A DNA stretch of 64,000 bases from Cryobacterium sp. Y29 (lineage in GTDB: Bacteria > Actinomycetota > Actinomycetes > Actinomycetales > Microbacteriaceae): NCBI RefSeq assembly GCF_002929825.1, contig NZ_PJJN01000033.1, positions 62,001 to 126,000 of the forward strand, in the 5' to 3' direction. The notes under the pieces are model-generated. The model searched no databases, had not been told where the DNA came from, and was given only the letters and a program-made list of their open reading frames with translations. Position numbers and translations under genes: made by a program. Shown here in pieces: positions 1-9,001 of the stretch; within the stretch, counting starts at the first letter, position 1; each line of letters opens with the position of its first letter.

Positions 1-228
1 GTCTTCGAAGACGACTGGCTCAGCTACGGCATCGGCGCCGAGATATCGGCGACCATCGGCGAGGGAGTCTTCGACTTTCTCGACGCCCCGGTGCGTCGCG
101 TCGCCGCCGCCGAGGTGCCGTTACCCTACGCCAAATCCCTCGAGAAAGCCGCTCTGCCCAGCGCTGCCGATCTCGCCAGGGTCGTGCGCGAGGTACTCAA
201 TATTTCATCTACCCCGAACGACAAGTAG
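1..228 (+). CDS. pdhB: Alpha-ketoacid dehydrogenase E1 component, beta subunit (C-terminal end only)
   Basis: An open frame runs in from the left edge and stops at TAG 226-228, giving the last 75 residues of a protein. They match the transketolase C-terminal domain of E1-beta: the run around PLPYAKSLEKAALPS is the usual tail of pyruvate or branched-chain dehydrogenase beta subunits. E1 (alpha2beta2) decarboxylates the 2-oxo acid on thiamine diphosphate and passes the acyl group to the E2 lipoyl arm. The E2 gene starts 10 bp downstream, so the two are in one operon. Pyruvate versus branched-chain substrate cannot be decided from this fragment. Confidence 0.85.
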   Translation, partial: VFEDDWLSYGIGAEISATIGEGVFDFLDAPVRRVAAAEVPLPYAKSLEKAALPSAADLARVVREVLNISSTPNDK

Positions 229-237
229 GAGCCGGCC

Positions 238-1581
238 ATGCCCGACGTCATTATGCCCCGTCTCTCCGACACCATGGAGGAGGGCGAACTCAGCCGCTGG
301 ATGAAGCAGGTCGGCGATGAGATTCACAAGGGTGATGTGCTCGCCGAAATCGAGACCGACAAGGCCACGATGGACCTGGAAGCCTTCGACAACGGCATTC
401 TCGAGCAGCTGCTCGTCGTCGCTGGCGCGCTCGTACCCATCGGTGCACCGGTTGCGCGCATCGGCGACGGGAGCAACATCGTCACGGAAGACGCTGCCTC
501 GGCAGCCCCAGCCGAAGCTGCCCCGGCTGCTCCAGTCGCAGCCGCAGCTGCCCCGGCTGCTCCAGTCGCGGTCGCTGCAGCAGCAACACCCACGGTCATC
601 CCCCCGGCGGATACCCCCATGCCGACCACGCCCACGCCCACGGCAGCCCAGACCGGCGAACTGCGCACCTCGCCCCTGGCTCGCAAAATCGGCCGCGAGC
701 ACGGTATCGACCTGCACACCGTCGCGGGCACCGGGCCGCAGGGTCGCATCACGCGTACCGACGTCGACAGGGCGATCCGGGCCCAGGAGGCGGCAGCATC
801 CGCTGTCCCGACGGCGCCTCGAGCCGCCGCTCCAGCGGCGGCAGCACCGGCGGCGGCAGCACCAGCGGCGGCGGCAGCACCGGCCGCTGTTTCAGCCGAT
901 TCCGTCTCCGTGGCGGTCAGCCGCATTCGCGCCGTCACGGCCCGCCGACTCACCGAGAGTCAGGCCGTTCCGCACTTCTTCCTCACCAGCGTCGTCAACG
1001 TTGAACGCCTGGTCGCTTTCCGCGCCGACGTCAACGAGTCGCTCGCCGCCCTCGGCACCAAGATCAGTCTGAACGACCTGTTCGTGCGCGCCAGCGCGGT
1101 CGCGCTGCGCGCGCACCCCGAAGTCAACGCGTCCTGGGGCGACGGCGTCATTCTGCGCCATAACCATGTCAACGTCGGCGTGGCCGTCGCGACCGACGAT
1201 GGACTCCTCGTTCCCGTCGTCGTCGATGCCGATCAGAAGTCGCTCGGTGCCATCGCCGCCGAAACCCGCGCCCTGGCCGGCCTCGCCCGCACCGGCAGCC
1301 TGTCCCTCGCCCAGATGTCGGGGGGAACCTTCACCATCAGCAACCTCGGCATGTTCGGTATCGACTCCTTCACCGCCGTATTGAACCCGCCAGAGGCCGG
1401 CATCCTGGCAATCGGCGCGGCGAGCGACGTTCCCGCGGTGCGCGACGGCGTGCTCGTGACGGTACCAACGGTGAAGATCACCCTGACCGTCGACCATCGA
1501 GTACTCGACGGCGCCGTCGCGGCAGCGTTCCTGCGCGATCTCACTACCCTGCTTGAAGAGCCGCTGCGCATCGTTCTCTAG
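238..1581 (+). CDS. pdhC: Dihydrolipoamide acyltransferase (E2) of a 2-oxoacid dehydrogenase complex
   Basis: The 447-residue protein has the full E2 architecture. An N-terminal lipoyl domain carries the lipoylation lysine K42 in ETDKATM. Ala/Pro-rich linkers flank a peripheral-subunit-binding domain at about 142-180 (SPLARKIGREHGIDL). The catalytic acyltransferase domain ends in DHRVLDG, with the catalytic His at about 420 and Asp at about 424. It transfers the acyl group from E1 to CoA and forms the complex core in the cytoplasm. ATG 238 follows the GAG of a TAGGAG site that overlaps the E1-beta stop. The linkers are encoded by imperfect tandem repeats (about 516-566 and 830-890), which could vary in length between strains. 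The E3 gene is not in view. Confidence 0.93.
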   Translation: MPDVIMPRLSDTMEEGELSRWMKQVGDEIHKGDVLAEIETDKATMDLEAFDNGILEQLLVVAGALVPIGAPVARIGDGSNIVTEDAASAAPAEAAPAAPVAAAAAPAAPVAVAAAATPTVIPPADTPMPTTPTPTAAQTGELRTSPLARKIGREHGIDLHTVAGTGPQGRITRTDVDRAIRAQEAAASAVPTAPRAAAPAAAAPAAAAPAAAAAPAAVSADSVSVAVSRIRAVTARRLTESQAVPHFFLTSVVNVERLVAFRADVNESLAALGTKISLNDLFVRASAVALRAHPEVNASWGDGVILRHNHVNVGVAVATDDGLLVPVVVDADQKSLGAIAAETRALAGLARTGSLSLAQMSGGTFTISNLGMFGIDSFTAVLNPPEAGILAIGAASDVPAVRDGVLVTVPTVKITLTVDHRVLDGAVAAAFLRDLTTLLEEPLRIVL

Positions 1582-1643
1582 CCTGCCCGCCCCGCAAGAT
1601 TAAAAGTATGCGACTGCTCATAATTCCGGGTTAGTCTTGTACG

Positions 1644-2321
1644 GTGGATTCCGACGAACGCGCTCCCGCCTGGCATGCCGCGCTGGCATCGCCGATTCGG
1701 CGCAGCGTGCTCCAGTTTCTGGTCGCCTCCGGCGAACCGCTCGATGCCGCCGCCGTCGCCGACCGGATGAATGTGCATGTCACCACGGCCAGGTTTCACC
1801 TCGACCAGCTTCTGGCTGCCAGGCTCATCGAACGAGAGCCCGAACGGTCCGGCCAGCGGGGCCGGCCGCGCATCCGTTTTTCTGCCGTGGCCGCCGCGCG
1901 CACCGACACACGCGACCAGCTCAGCCACGCCCTCGCCAGCGTGCTTGCCGAGGACGACGACGGCGGCCGGGGCCGGGCTATTCGGGCCGGTGAGAAGTGG
2001 TCGGAAGCCTTCACCGGCGGCCTCGCAGCGTCGACCGAAGCGGGCGCCGCCCCGTTGGTCGAATTACTCGACCAGCTCGAATTCGCCCCCGAACTCGATG
2101 AGTCCACGCAATCGATCGCCCTCTTGGCCTGCCCGTTCCGCGAGGCCGCCCGCGAAAACCCGGGCGTGGTCTGCGCCGTGCACCTCGGGCTCATCCAGCG
2201 GGTGGCGCGCACGCTCGGTCACGACGACAGCGTGATCGAGCTGCGCCCCTTCGTCGGCCCGCACCTCTGTGTCGTCGATCTCGGCAGCAATTGGAATGCC
2301 GTTCCGGTCGAGTTGAGTTAG
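1644..2321 (+). CDS. ArsR/SufR-like winged-helix transcriptional regulator with C-terminal Cys cluster
   Basis: Residues 10-80 form a winged helix of the ArsR/HTH_20 type (LASPIRRSVLQFLVASGEPL, then a recognition helix near TTARFHLDQL and a basic wing QRGRPRIRF). The C-terminal half has conserved-looking cysteines at 163, 177 and 209 in the pattern CPFREAARENPGVVC...LC. This recalls SufR/COG2345 repressors, where such cysteines hold an Fe-S cluster. A redox- or iron-sensing repressor is therefore likely, but its target is unknown; no suf genes are nearby. The start is GTG 1644 and no good ribosome site precedes it, so a leaderless mRNA is possible. Its 3' end overlaps the next gene convergently by 4 bp. 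Confidence 0.75.
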   Translation: MDSDERAPAWHAALASPIRRSVLQFLVASGEPLDAAAVADRMNVHVTTARFHLDQLLAARLIEREPERSGQRGRPRIRFSAVAAARTDTRDQLSHALASVLAEDDDGGRGRAIRAGEKWSEAFTGGLAASTEAGAAPLVELLDQLEFAPELDESTQSIALLACPFREAARENPGVVCAVHLGLIQRVARTLGHDDSVIELRPFVGPHLCVVDLGSNWNAVPVELS

Positions 2322-2545
2322 TGCCGCCGCGACCGGGGCGCAGGCGCGGGCGGCACTTCCTTCGCTGCCACCACGTCCTTTATCGCAAGCGTGACCAGCC
2401 CACGTTTGGTTTCCACCGAAACGGATACCGCGCTGCGGTTCCGCAGAAAGCCCAGCGCGTCCGTGTACCCACCCGGAATGCTGGTGCGCACGACGACCCG
2501 AGTGCCGAGCGGTGCATCCGCGAGAAAAACGAAGGGGGAACTCAT
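2318..2545 (-). CDS. Small SH3-like domain protein, translationally coupled to trkA
   Basis: This 75-residue protein begins MSSPFVFLADAPLGTRVVVR and contains a short all-beta pattern (GTRVVVRTSIPGGYTDALGFL...VSVETKRGLVTL) ending in AAKEVPP. It resembles the stand-alone SH3-like domain found at the N-terminus of actinobacterial GNAT proteins of the Rv0428c type. No acetyltransferase domain follows. The start ATG overlaps the trkA stop (ATGA), so it is translated together with the potassium transporter genes. A role as a binding or regulatory module is a guess. Confidence 0.6.
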   Translation of the reverse strand: MSSPFVFLADAPLGTRVVVRTSIPGGYTDALGFLRNRSAVSVSVETKRGLVTLAIKDVVAAKEVPPAPAPRSRRH

Positions 2546-3240
2546 CGCATCAGGCTGTACTCTTCGACTCGCGCAGATTCTCCGGCGATGAGAATAATGT
2601 CGCCATCTTCGATCACGGTGTCGAGCGAGGTGTAGCTCCAGCCTGCGCCGGGGCGGTGAAACGCGGTGACGGTGATGCCGTAGCGGGCACGCACCTTGGC
2701 CTGGCCGAGGGGCACGCCGATGAGCGCCCGCGGCGGTGCCGTCTTGACCAGCGCGAAGTTCTCCCCGATCTCGATATAGTCCTGCATGGCGCCGCGCACC
2801 AGGTGCGCAACCCGCTTACCCATATCTTTTTCCGGGTAGATGACATGGTTGACGCCGAGCTGGGTGAGAATCTCGCCGTGCGGGTCGCTGACCGCTTTGG
2901 CCCAGATGTTCGCGATGCCCAGCTTGAGCAGCAGCGAAGCGGTGAGAATATTTGCCTGGATATCGCCGCCGATCGCCACGACCACGCTGGAGAAGTCGGG
3001 TACCGAGAGCTCCCGCAGGGTCGCTTCCTTGGTGGAGTCGGCACGCACCACGTGGGTGAGCAGTCCGTTGTGCATCTGTACCACCTCTTCGTCCCCGTCG
3101 ATACCGAGCACCTCGGTGCCACTGTTCATGAGTTCGAGGGCGAGCGCGCTGCCAAACCGGCCGAGACCGATGACGACGACCGATTCAGCTTCAGCGAGGC
3201 GAGCGGGGTCGCGGTGCCCGAACAGCGAATATTTAGCCAA
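2542..3240 (-). CDS. trkA: Trk/Ktr potassium uptake regulatory subunit TrkA (RCK domain)
   Basis: The 232-residue protein has a Rossmann-type RCK_N domain with GLGRFG at residues 25-30 and an acidic residue at the end of beta-2 (D48), the signature of nucleotide-binding KtrA/TrkA subunits. A second RCK_C-like lobe lies at about 145-225. On the cytoplasmic face it forms the gating ring that opens the TrkH/KtrB channel in response to ATP, ADP or NAD(H). The gene overlaps the trkH stop by 8 bp and the following small gene by 4 bp, so the three form one operon. At 232 residues it is a single RCK unit of KtrA type, not the duplicated E. coli TrkA. Confidence 0.92.
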   Translation of the reverse strand: MAKYSLFGHRDPARLAEAESVVVIGLGRFGSALALELMNSGTEVLGIDGDEEVVQMHNGLLTHVVRADSTKEATLRELSVPDFSSVVVAIGGDIQANILTASLLLKLGIANIWAKAVSDPHGEILTQLGVNHVIYPEKDMGKRVAHLVRGAMQDYIEIGENFALVKTAPPRALIGVPLGQAKVRARYGITVTAFHRPGAGWSYTSLDTVIEDGDIILIAGESARVEEYSLMR

Positions 3241-4642
3241 TGATCGGCCTTTCCTTGGGAAGTTCGTAGGTGGTGTGGCGTTCGCGCAAGGCGATGGCCG
3301 ACGCGAAGGTGATGGGGCCGAGACGGCCGATGAACATGAGCAGAATCAGGATGACTTGCCCTCCCCATGGCAGCCCTGCGGTGATCCCGGTCGACAGTCC
3401 CACCGTCGCAAAAGCGGAGATCGCCTCAAACAGCAGCGCGTCCAGAGAGATGTCGGTCATGAGCATGAGCGCCGCCGTCGCGGCAATGATGACGCCGACG
3501 GCGAGCAGGGAGATCGTGATCGCCTCACGGTGCACCGCCCGGGAAAGCCGCTTGCCGAACACGTTGACGGCAACCTGCCCGCGCACCTCGGTCCAGATAA
3601 TGAAGAACAGTACGGCGAACGTCGTGATTTTAATGCCGCCGGCGGTTCCGGCAGGGCCGCCACCGATCAGCATCAGGACGTCCATCCCGAGCAGGGTGGC
3701 GGAGTCGAGCTGGCCGATGTCGATGCTATTGAAACCGGCGGTGCGGGTCTGCACCGATTGGAAGAAACCGGCCAGTAGTTTGCCCGACCAGTCCAACGGG
3801 CCGAGAGTATTCGGATTCGACCATTCGACGGCTGTGATATATGCCGTTCCTAGAATAAGGAGCGCGAGCGTGCCGGACACCACGATGCGGGTATTCATGG
3901 TCCAGGTTCGAATCGACCAGGCCTGCTGTAACCAGTGCCGCGGATCCCGCCCCTGCCGCCGCAACTGCCGCCGCAGCTGCACGATGACCGGAAAGCCGAG
4001 GCCACCGAGAATGACGGCGGCGGCAATCGGCAGGCAGATCCAGGCATCCGTTGCGTACCCCATGAGATTGTCGCTGAACAGGGCGAAGCCGGCATTGTTG
4101 AAGCTCGATACCGAGTGGAACACCCCCAGCCAGATGGCCCGGCCGACGGGCTCGCCGTAGCCAAGCATAAAGCGCAGCGCAAGCACCATCGCCACGGTGA
4201 CCTCGATCGCGAGCGAGATACGCACGACGCCGAGCACCAGCCCCTTCACGTCAGCGAGACCGACGCTCTTGGTTTCGGCGGCGGCCGTGATGCGCGAGCG
4301 TAGGGAGAGCTTGCGGGCGATCGCGAGCCCGACGACCGAGGCAAAAGACATAATCCCGAACCCGCCAATTTGAATCAGCAGCAGAATCACGACCTGGCCG
4401 AACGGTGTCCAGTACACCGCCGTATCGACGACGGTCAGCCCGGTGACGCACACCGCGCTCGTCGCGGTGAACAGGGCCTCCAGAAACGATGCGCCGGCGG
4501 GCCCGACGCGGGCGTTCGGCAGCATCAACAGCGCCGTGCCGCTAAAAATGGTCAGGGCGAATCCGGAAACGACGATTTGCGCCGGATGCAGCCGGTGCCG
4601 CTTTGTTGTGTTGCCGCGTTCGCGGATGGCCCGTGAGTGCAC
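3233..4642 (-). CDS. trkH: TrkH/KtrB-type potassium transporter membrane subunit
   Basis: The 469-residue polytopic membrane protein starts with a basic cytoplasmic tail, followed by membrane segments beginning at about residue 22. The first pore-loop filter is visible as TSAVCVTGLTVVDT at 61-74. Later repeats include SSFNNAGFALF, RTAGFNSIDIGQLD and AFATVGLSTGI, the four-fold filter pattern of the SKT family, with one glycine per filter. It conducts K+ (and possibly Na+-coupled K+) into the cell. It is the first gene of the trkH-trkA operon and is divergent from the gene at 4802. Confidence 0.92.
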   Translation of the reverse strand: MHSRAIRERGNTTKRHRLHPAQIVVSGFALTIFSGTALLMLPNARVGPAGASFLEALFTATSAVCVTGLTVVDTAVYWTPFGQVVILLLIQIGGFGIMSFASVVGLAIARKLSLRSRITAAAETKSVGLADVKGLVLGVVRISLAIEVTVAMVLALRFMLGYGEPVGRAIWLGVFHSVSSFNNAGFALFSDNLMGYATDAWICLPIAAAVILGGLGFPVIVQLRRQLRRQGRDPRHWLQQAWSIRTWTMNTRIVVSGTLALLILGTAYITAVEWSNPNTLGPLDWSGKLLAGFFQSVQTRTAGFNSIDIGQLDSATLLGMDVLMLIGGGPAGTAGGIKITTFAVLFFIIWTEVRGQVAVNVFGKRLSRAVHREAITISLLAVGVIIAATAALMLMTDISLDALLFEAISAFATVGLSTGITAGLPWGGQVILILLMFIGRLGPITFASAIALRERHTTYELPKERPIIG

Positions 4643-4801
4643 GGTCCAACTCTACGCTGGGCGCACTCCCCGCGAGGTACCCCTGATGCGTCGACGCGAG
4701 ACGTTACTCGCTTCAGGCGGCTTCGTCTACCCCCCTGAAATAGCAAAGAGATACTGGGTCGATGTGCGGGATACTCACTTTAAAGGGGTGAAACGGAACA
4801 C

Positions 4802-5452
4802 ATGATGCGCGAGGGGTTCAATCCGGCAGTCGGGCACGTTTTGTGGCCGCGTCGCAAGCTGGTCAAACGGTCGATTATCGCTGCACTGTCGTTGCTGGTC
4901 CCCGTTCTGATCGTGCTGTACTGGCTCACAATCCCCCGCGATACCTGGATCTTTGTCGCCGCCGTTCAGCTCGGCCTGACCCTTCTCGGCGTGATCGCTG
5001 TATTCGGGGCCCGCAGAGTGTGCGTGACCGTTGCGGCTGGCCGCTTGGAAAGCCGAAACCTGCTGGGCCGGGTGACCACGTTTGGCACGGCCGAAATCGC
5101 CAGCGTCGTGCTCGTCGAGCTGTATCAGAGCGAGATGGTCGAGACCCACTCGCACCTGTACCTGCTGGACTCCGCCGGTGACGTGCTGCTTCGCCTGCGG
5201 GGCCAGGTGTGGCCCCGATCCGGGCTGGAGAACATCATCGACGCACTCGGAGTGAGCGTCGTGCGACCACCCGACCCGCTCACCGTGTCCGAGCTGGGGC
5301 GACTCCGTCCACGGCTGGTGCACCGCTGGACTCGACACGCCGCTCGGCTGGGAAATTCATCCCCCCGTACGTCTGCGCGGCGAGTGCCCGATCCGTTCGG
5401 CCGTCTAGTGTCCCCGGCCCGACACGATGTCGGCCATGCGCGCGAACGGTGA
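4802..5452 (+). CDS. Hypothetical membrane protein with two TM helices and a PH-like cytoplasmic region
   Basis: The 216-residue protein has two adjacent hydrophobic stretches at about 22-45 and 50-70, then a beta-rich soluble part (VCVTVAAGRLESRNLLGRV...ASVVLVEL). This resembles the bacterial PH-like membrane proteins of actinobacteria, whose function is unknown. ATG 4802 is preceded by a GGGGTGAAACGGAAC stretch that can serve as ribosome site. The last 35 residues are Arg/Ser/Pro-rich and look unlike the rest. Their codons overlap the convergent FAD oxidase gene by 48 bp, so the genuine C-terminus may have been altered by a frameshift. Confidence 0.6.
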   Translation: MMREGFNPAVGHVLWPRRKLVKRSIIAALSLLVPVLIVLYWLTIPRDTWIFVAAVQLGLTLLGVIAVFGARRVCVTVAAGRLESRNLLGRVTTFGTAEIASVVLVELYQSEMVETHSHLYLLDSAGDVLLRLRGQVWPRSGLENIIDALGVSVVRPPDPLTVSELGRLRPRLVHRWTRHAARLGNSSPRTSARRVPDPFGRLVSPARHDVGHARER

Positions 5453-6802
5453 CGTGGTTCGACGCCCGGCAAGCTCGGCTCGATCGGCCAGTGAATAGGC
5501 ACGGTAGAGCGCGGTGACGGCGAGCCAACGCAACGGCTCGGGTTCCCAGTCTCGTACCCGATGGTTGACCCACGGTAGGTCGAGGAGACCGCTGTCGCGA
5601 CCGAGGATCAGATCGGTCAGCGTGCGCCCGGCCAGGTTCGTGGTGGCGACGCCGGTGCCCACGTAGCCGCCGGCCCAGGCCAATCCGGTCTGCGGGTCGA
5701 GGCCCACGGTTGCGGCCCAGTCTCGGGGCACGCCGAGCACGCCAGACCAGGCATGGTCGATGCGTGCCCCGACCGTTGCCGGAAAGAATCGCACCAGAAT
5801 TTCGCGCAGCGCGTCGGTGGTGGCCTGCGGCGTCTGGCCGTCGGCATCCGTTTTAGAACCGAACCGGTACGGCACGCCGCGTCCGCCGATCGCGATGCGG
5901 TCGTCGCTCGTACGCTGCGCGTACATGTAGGCATGCGCCATGTCTCCCAGGGTTTCTCGCCCCGACCAGCCAATGCTCTGCCACACGGATGCCGAGAGCG
6001 GCTCGGTCGCGATCAGTGACGAGTTCATGGGGAGCCAGGTTCGGTGCAGCCCCTTGAGGCCGGGTGTGAACCCCTCTGTTGCGCGAATGACAAACGAAGC
6101 GTCGACGGTACCGGCTGCGCTCACTGCTCGATGCGGCGCGATCTCGCTCACCGGGGTGTTTTCGTAGATCTCCACGCCGAGCGCTTCGACCGTGCTGGCC
6201 AGGCCGGCTACGAGTGCGGCCGGGTTGATGCGGGCGCAGTGCGGATGCCATATTGCCCCGATGGTGCCCGCCACGTTGATGCGGTTCTGCGCCGCGGTTT
6301 TTGAGAGCAATTCAACGTCGGTGTGCGCCCAGGCCTGCTCGGCGCGGGCGACCTGCTCCAACCGGTGTTGTTGCGCCGGGTCGTAGGCCACCGTGAACTC
6401 GCCGCCTTTGACGATTTTAGCGTCGATGCCCTCGTCAGCGGCGACCCGGATGACCTCATCGACCGTGTCGTTCATGGCCGCCTGAAACTGTTCGGCGGCG
6501 GCGCGACCGTGGCTTGTCACGTACTGCTCACGGCCGCCGGTGACCGAGTTGGTCAGCCAGCCACCATTCCGGCCGGAAGCACCGAATCCGGCGAAGCGCG
6601 CCTCCAACACGACGACCCGCAGCTGCGGCGCTGCCTTCTTGAGGTAGTAGGCCGTCCACAGCCCGGTATAGCCGGCTCCGACGATGACGACATCGGCTCG
6701 CGTCGACCCGGGCAGGGCTGCGCGCGGGGCGCGCTGACCGAGCTGGTCCCACCAGAACGAGACCTTGCCGTTCTGCCGGGGCTCCTGTGGCCCGCTTGTC
6801 AT
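5405..6802 (-). CDS. FAD-dependent amine/amino-acid oxidoreductase (DAO family, PuuB-like)
   Basis: The 465-residue protein shows the DAO fold: the dinucleotide motif VVIVGAGYTGLWTAYYL at 38-54, then the GASGRNGGWLT motif typical of gamma-glutamylputrescine oxidase and related flavoenzymes. Near the C-terminus, WAGGYVGTGVATTNLAGR is the FAD-closing segment. It probably oxidises a primary or secondary amine, releasing an aldehyde, ammonia and H2O2. The substrate is not decided by context because no puu genes are next to it. Its ATG overlaps the stop of the upstream PAP2 gene (ATGA), indicating a two-gene transcript. Confidence 0.82.
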   Translation of the reverse strand: MTSGPQEPRQNGKVSFWWDQLGQRAPRAALPGSTRADVVIVGAGYTGLWTAYYLKKAAPQLRVVVLEARFAGFGASGRNGGWLTNSVTGGREQYVTSHGRAAAEQFQAAMNDTVDEVIRVAADEGIDAKIVKGGEFTVAYDPAQQHRLEQVARAEQAWAHTDVELLSKTAAQNRINVAGTIGAIWHPHCARINPAALVAGLASTVEALGVEIYENTPVSEIAPHRAVSAAGTVDASFVIRATEGFTPGLKGLHRTWLPMNSSLIATEPLSASVWQSIGWSGRETLGDMAHAYMYAQRTSDDRIAIGGRGVPYRFGSKTDADGQTPQATTDALREILVRFFPATVGARIDHAWSGVLGVPRDWAATVGLDPQTGLAWAGGYVGTGVATTNLAGRTLTDLILGRDSGLLDLPWVNHRVRDWEPEPLRWLAVTALYRAYSLADRAELAGRRTTSPFARMADIVSGRGH

Positions 6803-7509
6803 GCCGTGAGGGTTTTCTGCCGCTTCCGCTGCCGTTCGAGTCGGCGGCGGGCGGCGAGTTCACGTTCGCCATCGAGTTTGGCGGCGACCGGAGCCCACAG
6901 CACGATAGCGACACCAGCGCCGAGTAATAAGCCACCGATGGTGTCGGTGAGCCAGTGCGCACCCAGATAGGTGCGGCTGAGCAGCATCACGATCGTGTAC
7001 GCGGCGCCGGCGAGCACCACCCAGAGGCGCGGAAAGATGATGGCGAGGCACACCGCCATGGTCGCCGCATTGGCGACATGGCCGGAAGGAAACGACCCAA
7101 AATCGGAGGTGACCAGCATGTCTTCAGGGCGGGCCCGCCCAAAGACCTGTTTGAGCAGTTGCACGCCGACCGCGCTCAGCACCGTGGCCCCGAGGTAGTA
7201 CCCAGCCGCCCACGGCCGTTTGATCAGCATTAGCACGAGGATGATGACCAGCGGCACGACGACGACGCCGAACAGGCCGCCGCCGAGCCCGTTCATGAAC
7301 AGCGATGGAACTTCCCAGACCGGCGAGCGATGCTCGATGATCTCGTTCATCCACTCGGTGTCAACCTCGAGGGCGGCGCCGTTTGCCCGCACGACCACGA
7401 CGAGACCGAGCAGGGCGGCCAATACCATAGCGGAAATCCCGCTGACGACGGGCCAGCGACGGGAAATGCGGCGAGCTGCGGGGGCTGCAGCGCGTTCCGG
7501 GTTAGTCAT
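6799..7509 (-). CDS. PAP2-family membrane phosphatase
   Basis: The 236-residue membrane protein carries all three PAP2 phosphatase motifs: K120-x6-R127-P128 (KQVFGRARP), PSGH at 141-144 and S178-R179-x5-H185-x3-D189. These make up the vanadate-type catalytic centre, facing the outside of the membrane. Likely substrates are undecaprenyl pyrophosphate, phosphatidylglycerophosphate or another lipid phosphate. I chose ATG 7509 because the frame upstream of it runs through the palindromic repeat and into the reverse frame of the neighbouring transporter. The C-terminus is a basic coiled tail (AARRRLERQRKRQK). Confidence 0.88.
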   Translation of the reverse strand: MTNPERAAAPAARRISRRWPVVSGISAMVLAALLGLVVVVRANGAALEVDTEWMNEIIEHRSPVWEVPSLFMNGLGGGLFGVVVVPLVIILVLMLIKRPWAAGYYLGATVLSAVGVQLLKQVFGRARPEDMLVTSDFGSFPSGHVANAATMAVCLAIIFPRLWVVLAGAAYTIVMLLSRTYLGAHWLTDTIGGLLLGAGVAIVLWAPVAAKLDGERELAARRRLERQRKRQKTLTA

Positions 7510-7556
7510 TCCGCCATCGTAGGTCAGCAGCCCGTTACCGCGCCCCCATTTTGGTC

Positions 7557-7603
7557 GGGGCCCGGGCCCGGACCGTGGGCCCAGTTTATAAACTGGGCCG
7601 ACG
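7557..7603. repeat. GC-rich palindromic element, copy 1 of 5
   Basis: A perfect palindrome of 22 bp at 7578-7599 has core CCCAGTTTATAAACTGGG. It is preceded by a GGGGCCCGGGCCC run. It sits between the start of the PAP2 gene and the end of the MFS gene. The same core recurs at 20759-20780 and 60115-60136, with variants at 23.2 and 55.8 kb. It could act as a bidirectional terminator or as a structural site. Confidence 0.85.
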
Positions 7604-7661
7604 GTCACATCATGGGCCCGAGCGGCGAAGACCGCGAAGGGGTCCGAGCGGGCGCCTCGGG

Positions 7662-8939
7662 CTAGCGGTCGAGCGCTGGCACGCTTCTCGGGCGCACAAT
7701 CAGCCAGAGCGCAAGAATTGAGATCACGGCGGTGACGCCCATGACGGATGCCATCGGTATCGCCGTGCCCACTCCGAGCAGTCCTACAATCGGCGAGATC
7801 AGTCCGGCCACACCGAAGTTCGCGGCGCCGAGCAACGACGCGGCGGTTCCGGCTTCGTGTCCGTGGGCGTTGAGCGCGATGACCTGAACACTCGGCAGGG
7901 TGAAGCCGCAGGCCGCGATGAAGAACCAAAGCGGAATCAGGGTACCCCACAGCCCAATGCCGCCGAGGTCGAGCAGCACGATCGCACCAGCGGTGATCAC
8001 CAGCACAACCGTGGAGACGGAAAGAATCCACTGCGGCCCGATGTTGGACCGGTGCATCAGGCGCGAGCTCAGCTGCACCCCAGTGACCACACCGAGGGAG
8101 TTGATGGCGAACAGCAGACCATACTCTTGCGGACTGAACGCGTACACGTCCTGGAACAGAAACGGTGAGGCCGACAGGTAGGAGAACAACCCGGTGAAGG
8201 TCATCGCCCCGATGATCGCGACGCCCACGAAGGTGCGGTCGCTCAGTACCGCTTTGTAGCGTTGACCGAGGGTGCTGTGGCCTTTCGCGTTGCGTTCGCT
8301 TTCGGGCAGGGTTTCAACGATCCAGAAGGCGACGGCCAGAATCACGATGACGCCGTAGGCGGCGAGTACCCAGAAGATTCCCCGCCAGCTCATGACGAGC
8401 AGCAGCTGCGAGCCGATCACCGGTGCCAGCACGGGTGCGAGGCCGCTGACCAGCGCGAGGCGGGAGAGCATCTTGACGAGCGGCTTGCCGCCGAACAGGT
8501 CCCGCACCATGGCCATGGCAACGACGGCGCCGGCGGCAGCGCCGAAGCCCTGCAGCACGCGGAAGATGGCGAGCACGATGATGTCGTTCGACAGGGCGGC
8601 GCCGACGCAGGCGAGAATGTGCACACCGGTAGCGAGCATGAGCGGGAGTCGCCGCCCGACCTTATCGCTCCACGGGCCTACGACCAGCTGTCCGAAACCG
8701 AAACCGATCATGGTGCCGGTCAGGGTGAGCTGAATGACCGACGGCAGCACGCCGAATTCGTTTTCAAGGGTCGGAAAAGCTGGCAGATACAGGTCGATGG
8801 TAAACGGGCCGAGCGCCGTGAGTGCCCCGAGAATGAGTATGTAGACGATGCGCTGGCGCCGAGTCAGTTTGTCCCCGGGATGCGCGGCGGTGGAGGCAAG
8901 TTGCGCGGCGCTAATCACGGGGATGCTGGCAGTAATCAC
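7662..8939 (-). CDS. Bcr/CflA-type MFS drug efflux transporter
   Basis: The 425-residue protein has 12 predicted membrane helices. The first helix carries the Bcr/CflA signature ALGPFTIDLYLPAFP at about 42-56. The MFS motif A lies in the loop after helix 2 (GPWSDKVGRRLPLM). Proteins of this DHA1 family expel bicyclomycin, chloramphenicol, sulfonamides or small metabolites by proton antiport across the inner membrane. ATG 8939 gives an N-terminal extension of about 25 residues before the first helix. It stands as a single gene upstream of the palindrome, and the substrate is not predictable. Confidence 0.88.
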   Translation of the reverse strand: MITASIPVISAAQLASTAAHPGDKLTRRQRIVYILILGALTALGPFTIDLYLPAFPTLENEFGVLPSVIQLTLTGTMIGFGFGQLVVGPWSDKVGRRLPLMLATGVHILACVGAALSNDIIVLAIFRVLQGFGAAAGAVVAMAMVRDLFGGKPLVKMLSRLALVSGLAPVLAPVIGSQLLLVMSWRGIFWVLAAYGVIVILAVAFWIVETLPESERNAKGHSTLGQRYKAVLSDRTFVGVAIIGAMTFTGLFSYLSASPFLFQDVYAFSPQEYGLLFAINSLGVVTGVQLSSRLMHRSNIGPQWILSVSTVVLVITAGAIVLLDLGGIGLWGTLIPLWFFIAACGFTLPSVQVIALNAHGHEAGTAASLLGAANFGVAGLISPIVGLLGVGTAIPMASVMGVTAVISILALWLIVRPRSVPALDR

Positions 8940-9001
8940 GAAAACGGATGTCCTTGGCTGGTCTAGAGAGGCTGGATGGCGGCGGGCGGCGCGATTTCGG
9001 G

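Noticed and set aside
7510..8031. N-terminal extension of the PAP2 protein by about 170 residues
   Set aside because: The extension crosses the palindromic repeat and the reverse frame of the MFS gene; PAP2 homologs start near MTNPERA (ATG 7509).
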